From contig OW240917.1 of NCBI GenBank assembly GCA_933207985.1, positions 243,081,074-243,145,073 on the forward strand: a stretch of DNA of 64,000 bases, written 5' to 3'. The stretch's first letter is position 1; the number at the start of each line of letters is the position of its first letter. The position numbers and the translations under genes were made by a program. Source of the DNA: Pelobates cultripes. Taxonomy: Eukaryota; Chordata; Amphibia; Anura; Pelobatidae. This document shows positions 40,001-48,049 of the stretch, piece by piece. Below the pieces are notes generated by a model, which worked only from the letters and a program-made list of their open reading frames with translations, was not told the origin of the DNA and did no database searches.

Positions 40001-43000
40001 CTGTTTCGCTGTACTTCTCTCCACAGGTTTGGTGTCGCCTGGTAACCATCGCTCACAATTATTTTTACGTCACCAACTTCTTCTGGATGTTCGGAGAAGG
40101 GTGTTACCTACATACAGCCATTGTTCTGACTTACTCCACTGACAAACTGCGCAAGTGGATGTTCATTTGTATTGGCTGGTGTGAGTGTCTTTGTCACCAT
40201 AGGATTCTAGCACAGATTTCATATCATATTGTTACCTAATGCATGTGTGACCCTATTATAATTCAGACTTCATTGCTGACCCCTGTTTTGCTGTTTCACC
40301 CTGAGGTGGAAGGATCGGCATGAGTGTGTAATACCTATCATAACCATGACTTATACATAGTATAAAGTCCAGATAAAGATTAAAAAAAAGAAATTTCTTT
40401 AAAAATTCAAACTCGATGCGTAAAAAACTCAAACTCTAATTAAAAAAAGAGAAATCATTAATATGGTTTCATTCTATGGAATTAAAATAAGCAGATGCCT
40501 TAGATACTACATCTTGACTCCCATTTTCATAGAGTTTATAATGCTCTAATGTATCCATTTATAAATATCTGAGTGGATCTTTTGTGACAAGAATTTTTGT
40601 GGATCCATTCTCTGTCTGGAATTGCAGTGGAAAAGTGATCAGAAATCCCACATGTCCAGTGACTCGGTGTATCAGCTATATCCATGTTCTGTGGTGTGGA
40701 AGGAAAGTATGGATCTGTGTTCCAAAGTTCTAAGAATGTCCTGTTTCCGCAGGTATTCCACTCCCCATCATCGTGACTTGGGCCATTGGCAAACTTTACT
40801 ACGACAATGAAAAGTAAGGAAAAAGCAAAGTGGATGGGGAGTTCAAAAATTGAATTTGTGAGAACTGTTAGAAATGGGGATTGTACCAGCAGAGAGGGGA
40901 AATAATAATGAACAGAATAGAACTGAGTGCATTTTTTTTTATCCAAATGGAATTGTGTGGGAGATCATGAGGTAGGATTGATGGATGAGAAATTGAAATG
41001 TTGAGTAGATGTTGCTGGGAGAAACTGAGGATGTAGGCAATGGATATGTTGAACCATATTGAATATCCAAGAACAAGTGGCACGTCTCATGACAGATTAC
41101 AAATCTATAAGTGAGCCAGTGTATGAGTCTTGGGTTTGGACTGTTAGTTCTGATACTTTGTGTTATTCTAGATGCTGGTTTGGTAAAAAGGCTGGAGTAT
41201 ACACTGACTTCATCTACCAGGGTCCTGTCATCCTTGTACTGCTGGTGAGGACCCACATAAACATCCATCCATCCAGCCATCCATTCATCCATCAACCCAT
41301 TTGTCCATCAATCCATCCAATCTCTCAGTACTTACGACTCAGTGAATGTTTAAATCTCTTCCACAGATTCTATAAATCTCACACACAGTCATATGTTACT
41401 TACTCGGTATCTATGGTACCTACATACAGCCATCTATATCTATGCTTGCCTTAGTGACAGTCACACACTGTTGGACTTTGCTGCATAGTTTAGCATGTTA
41501 ACCATGAATAGACAATTTAATGGCAGGGCAGACATCACAGAGTCCAGCATGAGTATGCTGGATGTCAGAGAAGTGATCCAGAATCAGATCTAGGGAGTCA
41601 GTTCAATTCAACAGATAACTCTGCGTTGGCATCCTGGCAATAGTGGGTGGTCAGATACTTCTGAGTAATGTTCCTGCTAAGCACCATTTTGTCAAGTATT
41701 AATTTGCAAAGGGAGTTAGTACACAGTTAGTAATTTGGACACTAAGCATTTCGGCATTGGTTCTAGTGTGTATCTCAGATGCCAAAAGTACGCCATTGCT
41801 GCCAATCAGAGGAATTAAAGAAGCGGAAACAAAAAAAAATGAGGCACGAGACACTAAATATGTTAGGAGTGTTCGAGAAAGATCAGAAAGGTAGTCCTGG
41901 CAGACAGAATAAACCGAAAAATAGATCAGGTAGATAGACAGACAGCTCGGAGAGACACCTAAATTAGACAGACAGGCAGACAGATCAAAGAGACAGACAT
42001 AGCTAACAGACAAAAAGAAATGTCTAAAGTTCGGAGAGACAGAGGAAACAGACAAATAGATCAGACAAAGAGACAAACACATGTGCCAGACAGACAGAAA
42101 GATCAGACTAACAGACAAATGAATAGTTCAGCCATACCGACAAATCAAAAAGGTACATAGACGAGAAAGACAGAGAGATGCAATAATGTAGGTCAAGCTC
42201 TCCTTTATGCAAACTACATGAATTGCCCATCTTGATGTGTCACTGTAAAATGCAATAAAGTAAGCTTTAACATCACTTTTAAACTATCATGTTTCAACAT
42301 CACTTAGATCTTTCTTTACGCAACATGTTATGCTTCAGTTATTAAATGACATTGATGCCACCAGAAGCCTCTTTTACTGATTTTGTAGTCAAAACTCTTG
42401 CAGCAATGCGATGAACTAATTGAAATGTGAAGTTAGCATGAGGATATAGCTCTTGTCAGTTAACATCTACACACACACACACACACAAACACATCTCGAG
42501 CTTTCTCCCATAACCCAATCTGCCCGCAATCTTCTCAGAACTCTCCTGGTTTTCTGCTACACATTAAAGTAATTAAAAAGTTATCCCCCTCTCCTATAAG
42601 CGTTCCACTCCTCTGCAGCTGCACCTCCTGATGGAATAGATCTTAACGCCATGTGTGTTCTGTATTTTTCCTCTGTTACCAGCAACCTGCTTTAAATACT
42701 AAGCCGTCTCATCTACTGTTCCATGACCCTGCAACTCAGACCTTGCAAGGATGCCTCCAAAGAATAATTTCAGCTTTAAAACTTTAAAGTCCAAAAATAT
42801 ATCTCAGACACCCATTACGCCCTATTATTTCAATTAAAGTCACATACTTATCTGTAACTGAACCTGAGCGTGTAAGACAGACAGACATCCATCACAGGAC
42901 CCCAGTGTGTAAGAGGCACGTGTATTTATTCCAGAACCCTAGTGAGTTGGAAATATGATTATCACCGAGCATTAATAGGTAACATACACAGCTATCTCCC

Positions 43001-45676
43001 TCTATACATAATGAGTAACACACACAGTTTCTTTTTCCATACATAACGAGTAAGACACACACACACACGACAATCTACATTTTGCCAAACTGTTTGCCAT
43101 TGATAACGTTACTCCAAAGTCGGTGACGCCTTACATCACTGTCACTTTTCCCTTTAATGTTGTTCCTTTCTCATTTGTTAACACAGCTATTTAACAGTGT
43201 TTTCTATCACACATATTAATTTATTTTTTTCTCATTTTAGATAAATTTTATATTTTTATTTAACATTGTGCGGATTCTGATGACGAAGCTCCGTGCCTCA
43301 ACCACTTCGGAGACCATCCAGTACAGGTCAATATCAAATAAACTTCCAAGCCACCTGATCTCATTGCCCTTGGTGGAGTATTTCACTCGTTCCTTTACAC
43401 AAAGTGGTTCCAAAGCCAGTCCTCTTGCTACCTCCTACCAGTCCAGGATTTAGGGACTACCCAGTTGGGTCTAAGGTGTTTTTAGAAAATAAAACACCTG
43501 AGATACAACTGGCTGATCCCTAAATCTTGGACTGGTAGAAGGGGTATATGAATTGGTACGAGAACCACTGCTCTTCACAATTGATGGCTAACTTTGGCTG
43601 CTCGGATTATGCTTCTCCTTGGTGCTCAGCTAACTTTTATTTTGGCTTAGCACCGTGGGAAATGTAGTCCAAAAACAGAGTGGCGGCCAAGTTATCCATG
43701 ACTACTCTATACCATCCACCAGAGGTTTTTTTTCCATCTCCCCTCCTTTTGCTTTATCATGTTTCACACCTGCTTAACTAATTTATCCCCTATTGTTTTA
43801 TATACTCCCTTCTCATTCTGGCATTTTTATCATTACATAATTGAAATCAAGGTACCCCTCTTTATCAGTCTCCAGTGTTTCCTTTTACCTTTGAAATTAC
43901 CAAAGTTCTTATAGTCAATTACCCTATGTTCCATTGTCTCCATAATGTCCCAATGTGCCTATCCCTTTTACTTACCCTTCTAGGAAGGCAGTTAAAGCTA
44001 CATTGGTTCTCTTACCTCTCCTGGGCATCACCTACATGCTATTCTTTGTCACTCCTGGAGAAGATGAAGTCTCCCGCATTGTGTTCATCTACTTCAACTC
44101 CTTTCTTCAGTCATTCCAGGTAAAGAGAGCAGAGCGAACTAGGCCAAAAATAAAATGGAATTTTTTTTCCATCAGATAATTTTAATATTCCCTGGGACAG
44201 GATCCTGAGGTCAATACATGATCTTACATTGGTACAATCACGTCCAAGGCATGATCACGATTTTACTTTATGATTTGATATTAGTGCAATATCCTCTGGG
44301 GCGGGCTAATGATCTTAATTCATGTTTGATATTGATACAGGCAGCTCAGGGGTGGGATTATGATCTTAATTCATGTTTGATATTGATACAGGCAGCTCAG
44401 GGGTGGGATTATGATCTTAATTCATGTTTGATATTGATACAGGCAGCTCATGGGTGGGATAATGATCTTAATTCATGTTTGATATTGATACAGGCAGCTC
44501 AGGGGTGGGATAATGATCTTAATTCATGTTTGATATTGATACAGGCAGCTCAGGGGTGGGATTATGATATTAATTCATGTTTGATATTGGTAAAGAAACC
44601 TCTGGGGCAGGATAATGATATTAATTCAAGTTTGGTATTAGTACAGACAACTCGCTGGCAGGATCCTGACATCAGTGCACAATAGTCCACTCTAGAAAAG
44701 GAAGCCGCACTCTTATAAACAGTAATAGAGTGCTCTTGAACAAGGTCTGGCAATCCATTAATGGCATGTAGTCAGAAGAAAAAAGTGGTCCAGGCACTCC
44801 ATTAATTCAAGCAACTTTTTTAGACGTGAACAGACATTGCAACATTTTGGCCCACAAAAGGCCCTCAACAAATGCCCAGTTGGGGGCCGAAACACTGCAA
44901 TGTCTGTTCATATCCAATAAAGCTGCTTGTATTGATGGAGGGCCTGGACCACCTTTTTCTTCTTACTGCATTACTGCACAATGTCACATAGGTACAAACA
45001 CCTCTGTGAAAGAAAAGGTGTACAAATACTTTAAGGATTTAATCCTGTCTTACCTGCAGTTACTTGTGTGGATGATTCATAACCATTTCTATTGTCCTCT
45101 TTCCACAGGGGTTCTTTGTGTCTGTTTTCTACTGTTTCCTAAATAGTGAGGTAAGTAGTTACTGGCAAACCTCTTAGTATTAACTGTAGGGGTTACATTT
45201 AAAGAGCAACACTGTTCCAAAGGTCTAATAGTGTAACAACCACCTTGGAAGCTGATGGAATGTCCCTGATGATGGTTCTATTTTAGAATGTTATGCCAGA
45301 ATTGTTTTATACTGGATCTCAATGTAAAAGGGAACCTTGTCTCAGTGTTTGCCATCAAGCAGCAAATTTTTGTGGGACAGAAAAAGAGCAAAATCACTGA
45401 TATTTTTGATTTGCCAGTGGACCATGTGGCCACCCAGACTCATATCCTAATATTTTCGTATTGTTGCTCGGTGATAGTGGGTGGTGGATGGTAACAGGAT
45501 GTCTTCTCACCAACTGACCGGTTTTCTGCTTCTAGGTTCGCTCTGCGGTGAGGAAACGCTGGCACCGCTGGCAGGATAAGCACTCTATACGCGCTCGTGT
45601 TGCCAGGGCAATGTCTATTCCCACTTCACCCACTCGAGTCAGCTTCCACAGCATCAAGCAATCTTCTGCCATCTGA
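19712..45676 (+). CDS. CRHR1: Corticotropin-releasing hormone receptor 1, 12 exons, signal-peptide exon not found
   Basis: Class B (secretin family) GPCR that binds CRH-family peptides at the plasma membrane and signals mainly through Gs and cAMP; it drives the pituitary stress axis. Spliced segments: 19712-19790, 24645-24764, 36537-36622, 36761-36867, 37201-37321, 40027-40180, 40753-40813, 41172-41244, 43241-43326, 43984-44119, 45109-45150, 45536-45676. They total 1206 nt, 401 residues plus TGA, with every junction GT-AG and in phase. Counting from the first codon of 19712, adding 14 gives human numbering, and there is no indel from C16 (human C30) to the end. Ectodomain cysteines are at 16, 30, 40, 54, 73 and 88; the TM3/ECL2 pair is C174/C244; the polar core is H141, E195, T302 and Y349. 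CRHR1 is chosen over CRHR2 by the KKSKVHYH stretch before TM1, the [16 protein letters not shown] stretch at ECL3/TM7 and the C-terminal [20 protein letters not shown]. The 5' coding exon is missing from the call. Confidence 0.95.
20111..20282. repeat. Dispersed repeat fragment (CCTCCCAAC family)
   Basis: Begins ATACCTCCCAACATTTC and continues with GGGGTGTGGTCAGGGGTGGGA and ACAAGAACAATGTCTTA. The same order of motifs occurs at 37385-37765, whose right end GGTTGGGAGATAT is the inverse of this left end. Probably a non-autonomous DNA element seen here as its left part only. Confidence 0.55.
20283..20542. mobile_element. T2-like MITE fragment (right part)
   Basis: Contains the CCAATGCTTTCC/GGAAAGCATTGG and GAGATCAT/ATGATCTC stems seen in related elements and ends GCTACAGTGTTCTTTTAA at a TTAA. 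Confidence 0.6.
21136..21812. repeat. TGGA/TTGA minisatellite with 148-bp higher-order period
   Basis: Short TGGA-type units are organised into a longer repeat. The block GAATTGATGGTTGGTTGG starts at 21258, 21406 and 21554, exactly 148 bp apart. The opposite strand reads as a long Pro/His/Ser-rich open frame only because the array lacks stops. Confidence 0.95.
22865..23228 (-). pseudogene. L1/Tx1-like LINE ORF1 fragment
   Basis: On the minus strand, the open frame starting [20 protein letters not shown] resembles the RNA-recognition domain of L1-type ORF1 proteins (a LEDRSRRNNIRIRGIPE-like motif), followed by [12 protein letters not shown]. It is open for 91 residues to a TAA just below 22953. 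The same frame then shows a weak YKIYAEI motif, like the ORF1 C-terminal domain. No ORF2 or element ends seen nearby. Confidence 0.6.
23440..24195. repeat. Dispersed repeat, low-confidence boundaries
   Basis: Ends with two CGCGCGTTTCACC motifs (about 24135-24180). The motif GAAACGCG also occurs in the repeat at 39300. I cannot assign a class. Confidence 0.3.
24645..24764 (+). CDS. CRHR1: CRHR1 exon, ectodomain core
   Basis: 120 nt, phase 1 to phase 1, between TTATAG and GTAAAT. It encodes [20 protein letters not shown] and continues to YNTT, holding cysteines 2, 3 and 4 of the hormone-receptor domain (human C44, C54, C68) and N-glycosylation sites NVS and NTT. Gln62 (human position 76) is in this exon; Arg is present in human and Gln is reported for Xenopus. 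Confidence 0.96.
25000..25026. repeat. (AT)n microsatellite
   Basis: Pure AT run in CRHR1 intron 3, followed by T- and A-rich sequence. Confidence 0.9.
25740..27368 (+). mobile_element. L1/Tx1-like LINE, internally deleted
   Basis: Contains a recognisable but broken ORF1 (25791-26712), then a T-rich linker at 26860-26900 and GC-richer sequence with repeated AGACGGAGC motifs. It ends in A-rich sequence (ACAAAAATTAAAATTTTTAAAAAAG) near 27368. No reverse transcriptase ORF is present, so most of ORF2 appears deleted. Boundaries are approximate. Confidence 0.55.
25791..26712 (+). pseudogene. LINE ORF1 (L1/Tx1 type) pseudogene
   Basis: ORF1 proteins bind LINE RNA. A coiled-coil region ([20 protein letters not shown] onward, 26040-26200) is followed by [18 protein letters not shown], which marks the start of the RNA-recognition domain. 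That continues past an in-frame TAG with [18 protein letters not shown] and [10 protein letters not shown], and then, in other frames, [18 protein letters not shown] of the C-terminal domain. Several stops and at least two frameshifts break it. Confidence 0.75.
27587..27721. mobile_element. hAT-type MITE
   Basis: Ends CAGCGGTGCCC and GGGCACCACTG, with an internal inverted repeat ACAACTCCCATGATGC / GCATCATGGGATCTGT. Flanks ATCGAGCT and ATCAAGCG match at 6 of 8 positions, as expected for an aged hAT duplication. Confidence 0.8.
28206..28681. mobile_element. T2-like MITE
   Basis: Starts TTAAAGGGACACTCCACTGCC (TTAA at 28206) and ends CCTGGAGTGACCCGTTAA at 28681, a mutated inverse. The interior is non-coding. 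Confidence 0.7.
28825..28932 (+). repeat. SINE tail fragment
   Basis: Contains AGATTGTAAGC and TCTAAAGTGCTGTGGATTATGTTAGCACTTTATAAATA, given here as one motif only loosely. The 3' half is shared with the SINE at 59472-59725. Confidence 0.6.
29435..29815. repeat. Dispersed palindromic repeat
   Basis: Contains the paired motifs GGAGTTATCTACTAAACAACTC, CAGCTACAAGATGCAGCC and AATTTCATTCGTCCGAATG. The same motifs recur inverted at about 52590-52860, so this is a mobile or foldback family; no clear ends. Confidence 0.5.
30536..31643. mobile_element. hAT-type non-autonomous element with internal minisatellite
   Basis: Ends CAGTGGCGTCACAAGG and the inverse of CAGTGGCATCACTAGG. The 8-bp flanks ACTCTGAC and ACACTTAC match at 6 of 8. 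Inside are a palindrome around 30786-30887 (CTTCTGTTTCCTGTACC / GGTACAGGAAACTGAAG) and a minisatellite. No transposase ORF. It sits inside the LTR at 30415-32470. Confidence 0.8.
30888..31590. repeat. Minisatellite, about 30-36 bp unit
   Basis: Purine-rich tandem copies of GAACACTATGGGACAGGGGA plus a GGGGAGAAA tail, shifting after about 31290 to a GGAACACTAAGGGACA variant. Lies inside the hAT element. Confidence 0.9.
34480..35090. other. Pyrimidine-rich non-coding sequence, perhaps an old repeat
   Basis: CTTGACTT- and CTGACC-type runs of the sort seen in frog retroelement untranslated regions, but no termini. Lies in CRHR1 intron 3. Confidence 0.25.
35490..35560. repeat. Imperfect (GT)n microsatellite
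   Basis: GTGTGT/GCAT-type alternation. Confidence 0.7.
36537..36622 (+). CDS. CRHR1: CRHR1 exon, end of ectodomain
   Basis: 86 nt, phase 1 to 0, after TCACAG and before GTATGA. It encodes [20 protein letters not shown] followed by CQEILKQE, with cysteines 5 and 6 (human C87, C102) and the glycosylation site NGS. Gly67 (split with the previous exon), Val69, His74 and Leu75 correspond to human positions 81, 83, 88 and 89. Confidence 0.95.
36761..36867 (+). CDS. CRHR1: CRHR1 exon, TM1
   Basis: 107 nt, phase 0 to 2, after CTTGCAG and before GTAAAC. It encodes [19 protein letters not shown] and then the TM1 helix ending LFLRLR. The KKSKVHYH stretch is the CRHR1 form. The intron before it is only 138 bp. 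Confidence 0.96.
37201..37321 (+). CDS. CRHR1: CRHR1 exon, ICL1 and TM2
   Basis: 121 nt, phase 2 to 0, after GTTGCAG and before GTGAGT. It encodes [20 protein letters not shown] then NVTWFVMQL and the first extracellular loop. His141 (human H155) of the class B TM2 polar core is present. NVT is a glycosylation-type sequon. Confidence 0.97.
37385..37765. repeat. Dispersed repeat (CCTCCCAAC family), right part, with internal 61-bp duplication
   Basis: Shares GGGTGTGGCCAGGG, TTCTAAGAAATTTTAGG and ACAAGAACAATGTATCTTA with 20111-20282, and ends GGTTGGGAGATAT. Inside, ACACATTACTGGGAGTATTA then TTACTGTGGAGCTCTGTTAT is repeated about 61 bp on. It lies in the intron after the TM2 exon. Confidence 0.6.
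38800..39235. repeat. Minisatellite, about 36-bp unit
   Basis: Imperfect copies of GGGACATTCCATCCACCATA followed by AGGTGACAGAGAG. Confidence 0.8.
39255..39600 (+). repeat. Dispersed repeat with GGCGAAACGCGT motif
   Basis: Sequence TGAGGAAGCCTCTACATGAG then GCGAAACGCGTTTTGCAACC, followed by TTTATTAATAAAGCACTTTA and GTGGGATCCTTAATCCCAC. The GAAACGCGT core is familiar from amphibian dispersed repeats. Class not assigned. Confidence 0.4.
40027..40180 (+). CDS. CRHR1: CRHR1 exon, TM3 to start of TM4
   Basis: 154 nt, phase 0 to 1, after CTCCACAG and before GTGAGT. It encodes [20 protein letters not shown] then [20 protein letters not shown] and the start of TM4. Cys174 (human C188) of the conserved disulfide and Glu195 (human E209) are present. 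Human His199 is Tyr here (residue 185) and human Tyr195 is His (residue 181). Confidence 0.97.
40753..40813 (+). CDS. CRHR1: CRHR1 exon, TM4
   Basis: 61 nt, phase 1 to 2, after TTCCGCAG and before GTAAGG. It encodes [19 protein letters not shown], the TM4 helix and the start of extracellular loop 2, close to human [19 protein letters not shown]. Confidence 0.95.
41172..41244 (+). CDS. CRHR1: CRHR1 exon, ECL2 and TM5 start
   Basis: 73 nt, phase 2 to 0, after ATTCTAG and before GTGAGG. It encodes [19 protein letters not shown] then ILVLL. Cys244 (human C258) pairs with TM3. Human Met276 is Val here (residue 262). Confidence 0.96.
41890..42165. repeat. Degenerate (CAGA)n tract
   Basis: AGACAGACAGATC-type units with interruptions, in the intron before the TM5-ICL3 exon. 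Confidence 0.8.
43241..43326 (+). CDS. CRHR1: CRHR1 exon, TM5 end and ICL3
   Basis: 86 nt, phase 0 to 2, after CATTTTAG and before GTCAAT. It encodes [20 protein letters not shown] then TTSETIQYR, identical to the human sequence. This is the main G-protein-contact loop of CRF receptors and is almost invariant in the family. Confidence 0.98.
43435..43538. mobile_element. Small foldback MITE
   Basis: CTACCAGTCCAGGATTTAGG at the left mirrors CCTAAATCTTGGACTGGTAG at the right; the centre also pairs (AAGGTGTTTT / AAAACACCT). No convincing target duplication. Confidence 0.65.
43984..44119 (+). CDS. CRHR1: CRHR1 exon, TM6, ECL3, TM7 start
   Basis: 136 nt, phase 2 to 0, after CCTTCTAG and before GTAAAG. 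It encodes [20 protein letters not shown] then [20 protein letters not shown] and LQSFQ. Thr302 (human T316) of the polar core is present. The ECL3 Asn of human VNPGEDE (N333) is Thr here. EVSRIVF is CRHR1-like, whereas CRHR2 has DLSQIMF. Confidence 0.97.
44300..44610. repeat. 51-bp minisatellite in CRHR1 intron
   Basis: About five to six copies of GATCTTAATTCATGTTTGAT then ATTGATACAGGCAGCTCAGG GGTGGGATTAT, exactly 51 bp apart (for example 44311 and 44362). Copies are nearly identical in the centre and degrade outward. Because 51 is a multiple of 3, one frame stays open for 155 codons. Confidence 0.92.
44690..44985. repeat. Inverted dispersed repeat
   Basis: AGAAAAAAGTGGTCCAGGCA with CTCCATTAATTCAAGCA on the left mirrors TGCTTGTATTGATGGAG and GGCCTGGACCACCTTTTTCT on the right. 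AACAGACATTGCA / TGCAATGTCTGTT pairs inside. A foldback structure about 220 bp long in the intron before the 42-nt exon. Confidence 0.6.
45109..45150 (+). CDS. CRHR1: CRHR1 exon, TM7 end
   Basis: A 42-nt exon, phase 0 to 0, after TTCCACAG and before GTAAGT. It encodes [14 protein letters not shown], identical to human CRHR1, and includes Tyr349 (human Y363) of the polar core. Easily missed by ORF-based gene finding because of its size. Confidence 0.97.
45536..45676 (+). CDS. CRHR1: CRHR1 terminal coding exon (cytoplasmic tail)
   Basis: 141 nt including TGA, after GCTTCTAG. It encodes [20 protein letters not shown] and then [26 protein letters not shown] in two successive stretches. Human CRHR1 ends KQSTAV, so the last residues are substituted. 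The RARVARAM segment is CRHR1-type, whereas CRHR2 has LRVPMARAM. Confidence 0.97.
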   Translation, partial: VRSAVRKRWHRWQDKHSIRARVARAMSIPTSPTRVSFHSIKQSSAI

Positions 45677-46830
45677 CTTGTATACTCAAATGTGTTCTCC
45701 CACACAGCCTGCTTCTCTTAAGCTTTCCAGAACCCGGGTAGAAGTCTCATTTTTATTGGTTGCAGAGGATCAAGCCTCCCTTGTTCCCCTTGGACATATC
45801 TAAATTTGGAAAGAGAGGAGACATCTTGTGCCTCCAACAAGACTGATCATGACAATCAATTCAATGCTGGAAGGAACCAGCAATGATACAAAGTATCTCT
45901 TTCGCTTCAAGTGCAATATGGGTAATGTCGAGCACTAGTGCGTATGCACAGAGACAGGTCGCAATTCACAAGTGCAGAAAAAAGTAATAGTTGAAACACT
46001 GTACACAGCACAAAACATACACTGATATATCACCAGCCAGAAGCAAACGATCTCTGAAAACCTTGCCTACTGCTGTTACCGCTAACTGTCCATAGTTCCG
46101 TGCCTGGCAATCAAAGCGACTATACATTGACCCAACCACTGATAAAACGAGACTACTGATGGCCTTCTATAATTCTTCACCGAGCATAATTTTATACAAT
46201 GATGAGCACAACACATAAAGCTATTGTGTAATGCGCACAAGGACTACCTGGACGCAGTATGGACACTCATTTAAACGCAAGGCATGGGTTTAGCATACGA
46301 AACACAGATTAAATGTGCCCTGGGGACCAATTACGGATTTTCAGAAGAGATTTATAAAGGCTAAAATGACAACTGAACATCATCATCGCCGAGTATTGAT
46401 TTAAATTAAACTAAATTCTGAATATATCAATATAAATATATATATATATATATAAATATGATTTAAAAGGATTCAATTTTTATTTTTATTTTTTCTAACT
46501 ACAGAAAAATATTGGAGTTGGCAGTTTACCTGGTATTTTATGTTATGTTCCTATGTGATGTGAGCCTAGCTTGCCAAAATTATCACAGTCTAACCAGCAC
46601 TGTCCAGCGGACACATAGACATGCCTCTTATATTTATACATATCGCAATCTATATCCTGCTTTGCAGCCAGCTCAATATAAGCTTGGAAGCCGGGGGATA
46701 ATTGTATAACGTGAATAATTTAATATTTAACACAGCTATATCCGTGGCAGCAAATTAACCCAAAAAGTATATATTCTATATATTTATCAAGTGCAGCAAT
46801 TATTTTATATATCACCGGTTATAATAAAAG
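45677..46830 (+). other. Probable CRHR1 3' untranslated region
   Basis: Non-coding sequence directly after the CRHR1 stop codon. Candidate poly(A) hexamers are ATTAAA at about 46308 and AATAAA at about 46823. The true end cannot be decided from sequence alone. An (AT)n microsatellite lies at about 46436-46457. Confidence 0.4.
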
Positions 46831-47574
46831 GGAAAGGGGTTTATATATTGCACAGGGAACTGAATTGAAAAACAAATTGCGGAATTACGACCAAAACATG
46901 ATTGAGATACAATCACAGCACAGCTATAATCATAGCTTGGACGTTATAGCCTGAATTTCGCCGTCTGATTTTTAAATCTCGCTGTTCAACACAATTAAAA
47001 CAAATAATGAATAAATCATTAATAAACGGAGGTCTTTGTTTACATGTAGACCAGGCATGTTGTACTCATCAAATGACATTTAAATGCTGCCATGTTACAC
47101 ATGATATCCTTGTGGTATTTAAACGGGGACTACAATTGTACACGCGTGTGCTGCAGACCACTACTGAAATTGATTTTGACTCAATGTATGTACAACTTCT
47201 GTGATAAAATGATCTCAGTGACTGCTGGTCATTGTCTATTTTATTTACAAGCCACACGTTTTTCATACTCTTTAAATATCGGACACACTGAACAATCTCG
47301 CAACTGATTTGGAAATCTTGGGCCAAAATAGTTGATTTACATATTTTTATTCTTTAACTATTTTGGTTTACAATTTGCCTTGACAGTTCTCCTCCAATCC
47401 CTGGATTGTTAAAAAAAAAAACCTAAAACAGCTGTAGGTGTTTAATAGCAATTTTAGGGTAATTCTTAAATTATGGTGAATTCACCATAGAGCTAATCAA
47501 ATGTTTCTACTAATATCTTCATTTTTATCACCATATCTTTTTGTATACATTTTGCATAGTTTACAGATTTTTAA
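46831..47574. other. Non-coding DNA
   Basis: No gene or element recognised. Confidence 0.4.
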
Positions 47575-47886
47575 TAGAGATGTTGCGAACCATCCGCGAA
47601 CTTCTCGCGAACGGTTCACCACGGTTCGCGTCGAACTCCGGTCAGCTGACACATCCCGGCCAATCTCCAGCAGACCCTCCCTCCCAGACCCTCCTACTTC
47701 CTGGACAGCATCCATGTTGAAGCTACCTTCAACATGGATGCTGTCCAGGAAGTAGGAGGGTCTGGGAGGGAGGGTCTGCTGGAGATTGGCCGGGATGTGT
47801 CAGCTGACCGGAGTTCGCCGTGAACGGTTCGTGGCGAACCGTGGCGAACCGTTCGCGAGAAGTTCGGACGGTTCGCGACATCTCTA
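47575..47886. mobile_element. hAT-type foldback MITE with perfect 8-bp duplication
   Basis: Ends TAGAGATGT and ACATCTCTA, flanked on both sides by ATTTTTAA (47567-47574 and 47887-47894), a perfect hAT-type duplication. The element is one 312-bp near-perfect palindrome; the inner 120 bp of each arm is virtually identical, with the centre at AAGCTACCTT (about 47721-47730). CGAACGGTTCG-type palindromes fill the outer arms. Confidence 0.93.
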
Positions 47887-48049
47887 ATTTTTAACAGTTT
47901 TTTTTCTTATTTATAGGGCTAAAGGTTATTTAACGCTTTGTTTGTTGAAGGGTAATATCGATTCTCGTTAAAAATTCTCTCTTTAAATTATGCAAGTCCA
48001 TTTTCAGTTCACCACAAGCCACAGTTTGGTATATAAACTAAGTAAAACA

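Noticed and set aside
41699..42118. 139-codon minus-strand frame with apparent hydrophobic stretches
   Set aside because: The (CAGA)n tract read backward gives Leu/Ser/Val repeats; not membrane protein coding.
44218..44685. 155-codon frame with 17-residue repeats as a gene
   Set aside because: The 51-bp repeat explains the open frame; intronic, with no promoter or splice support. Kept only as a curiosity.
19712..45676. CRHR2 as the identity of the receptor
   Set aside because: Signature stretches ([32 protein letters not shown]) match CRHR1, and CRHR2-specific stretches are absent.
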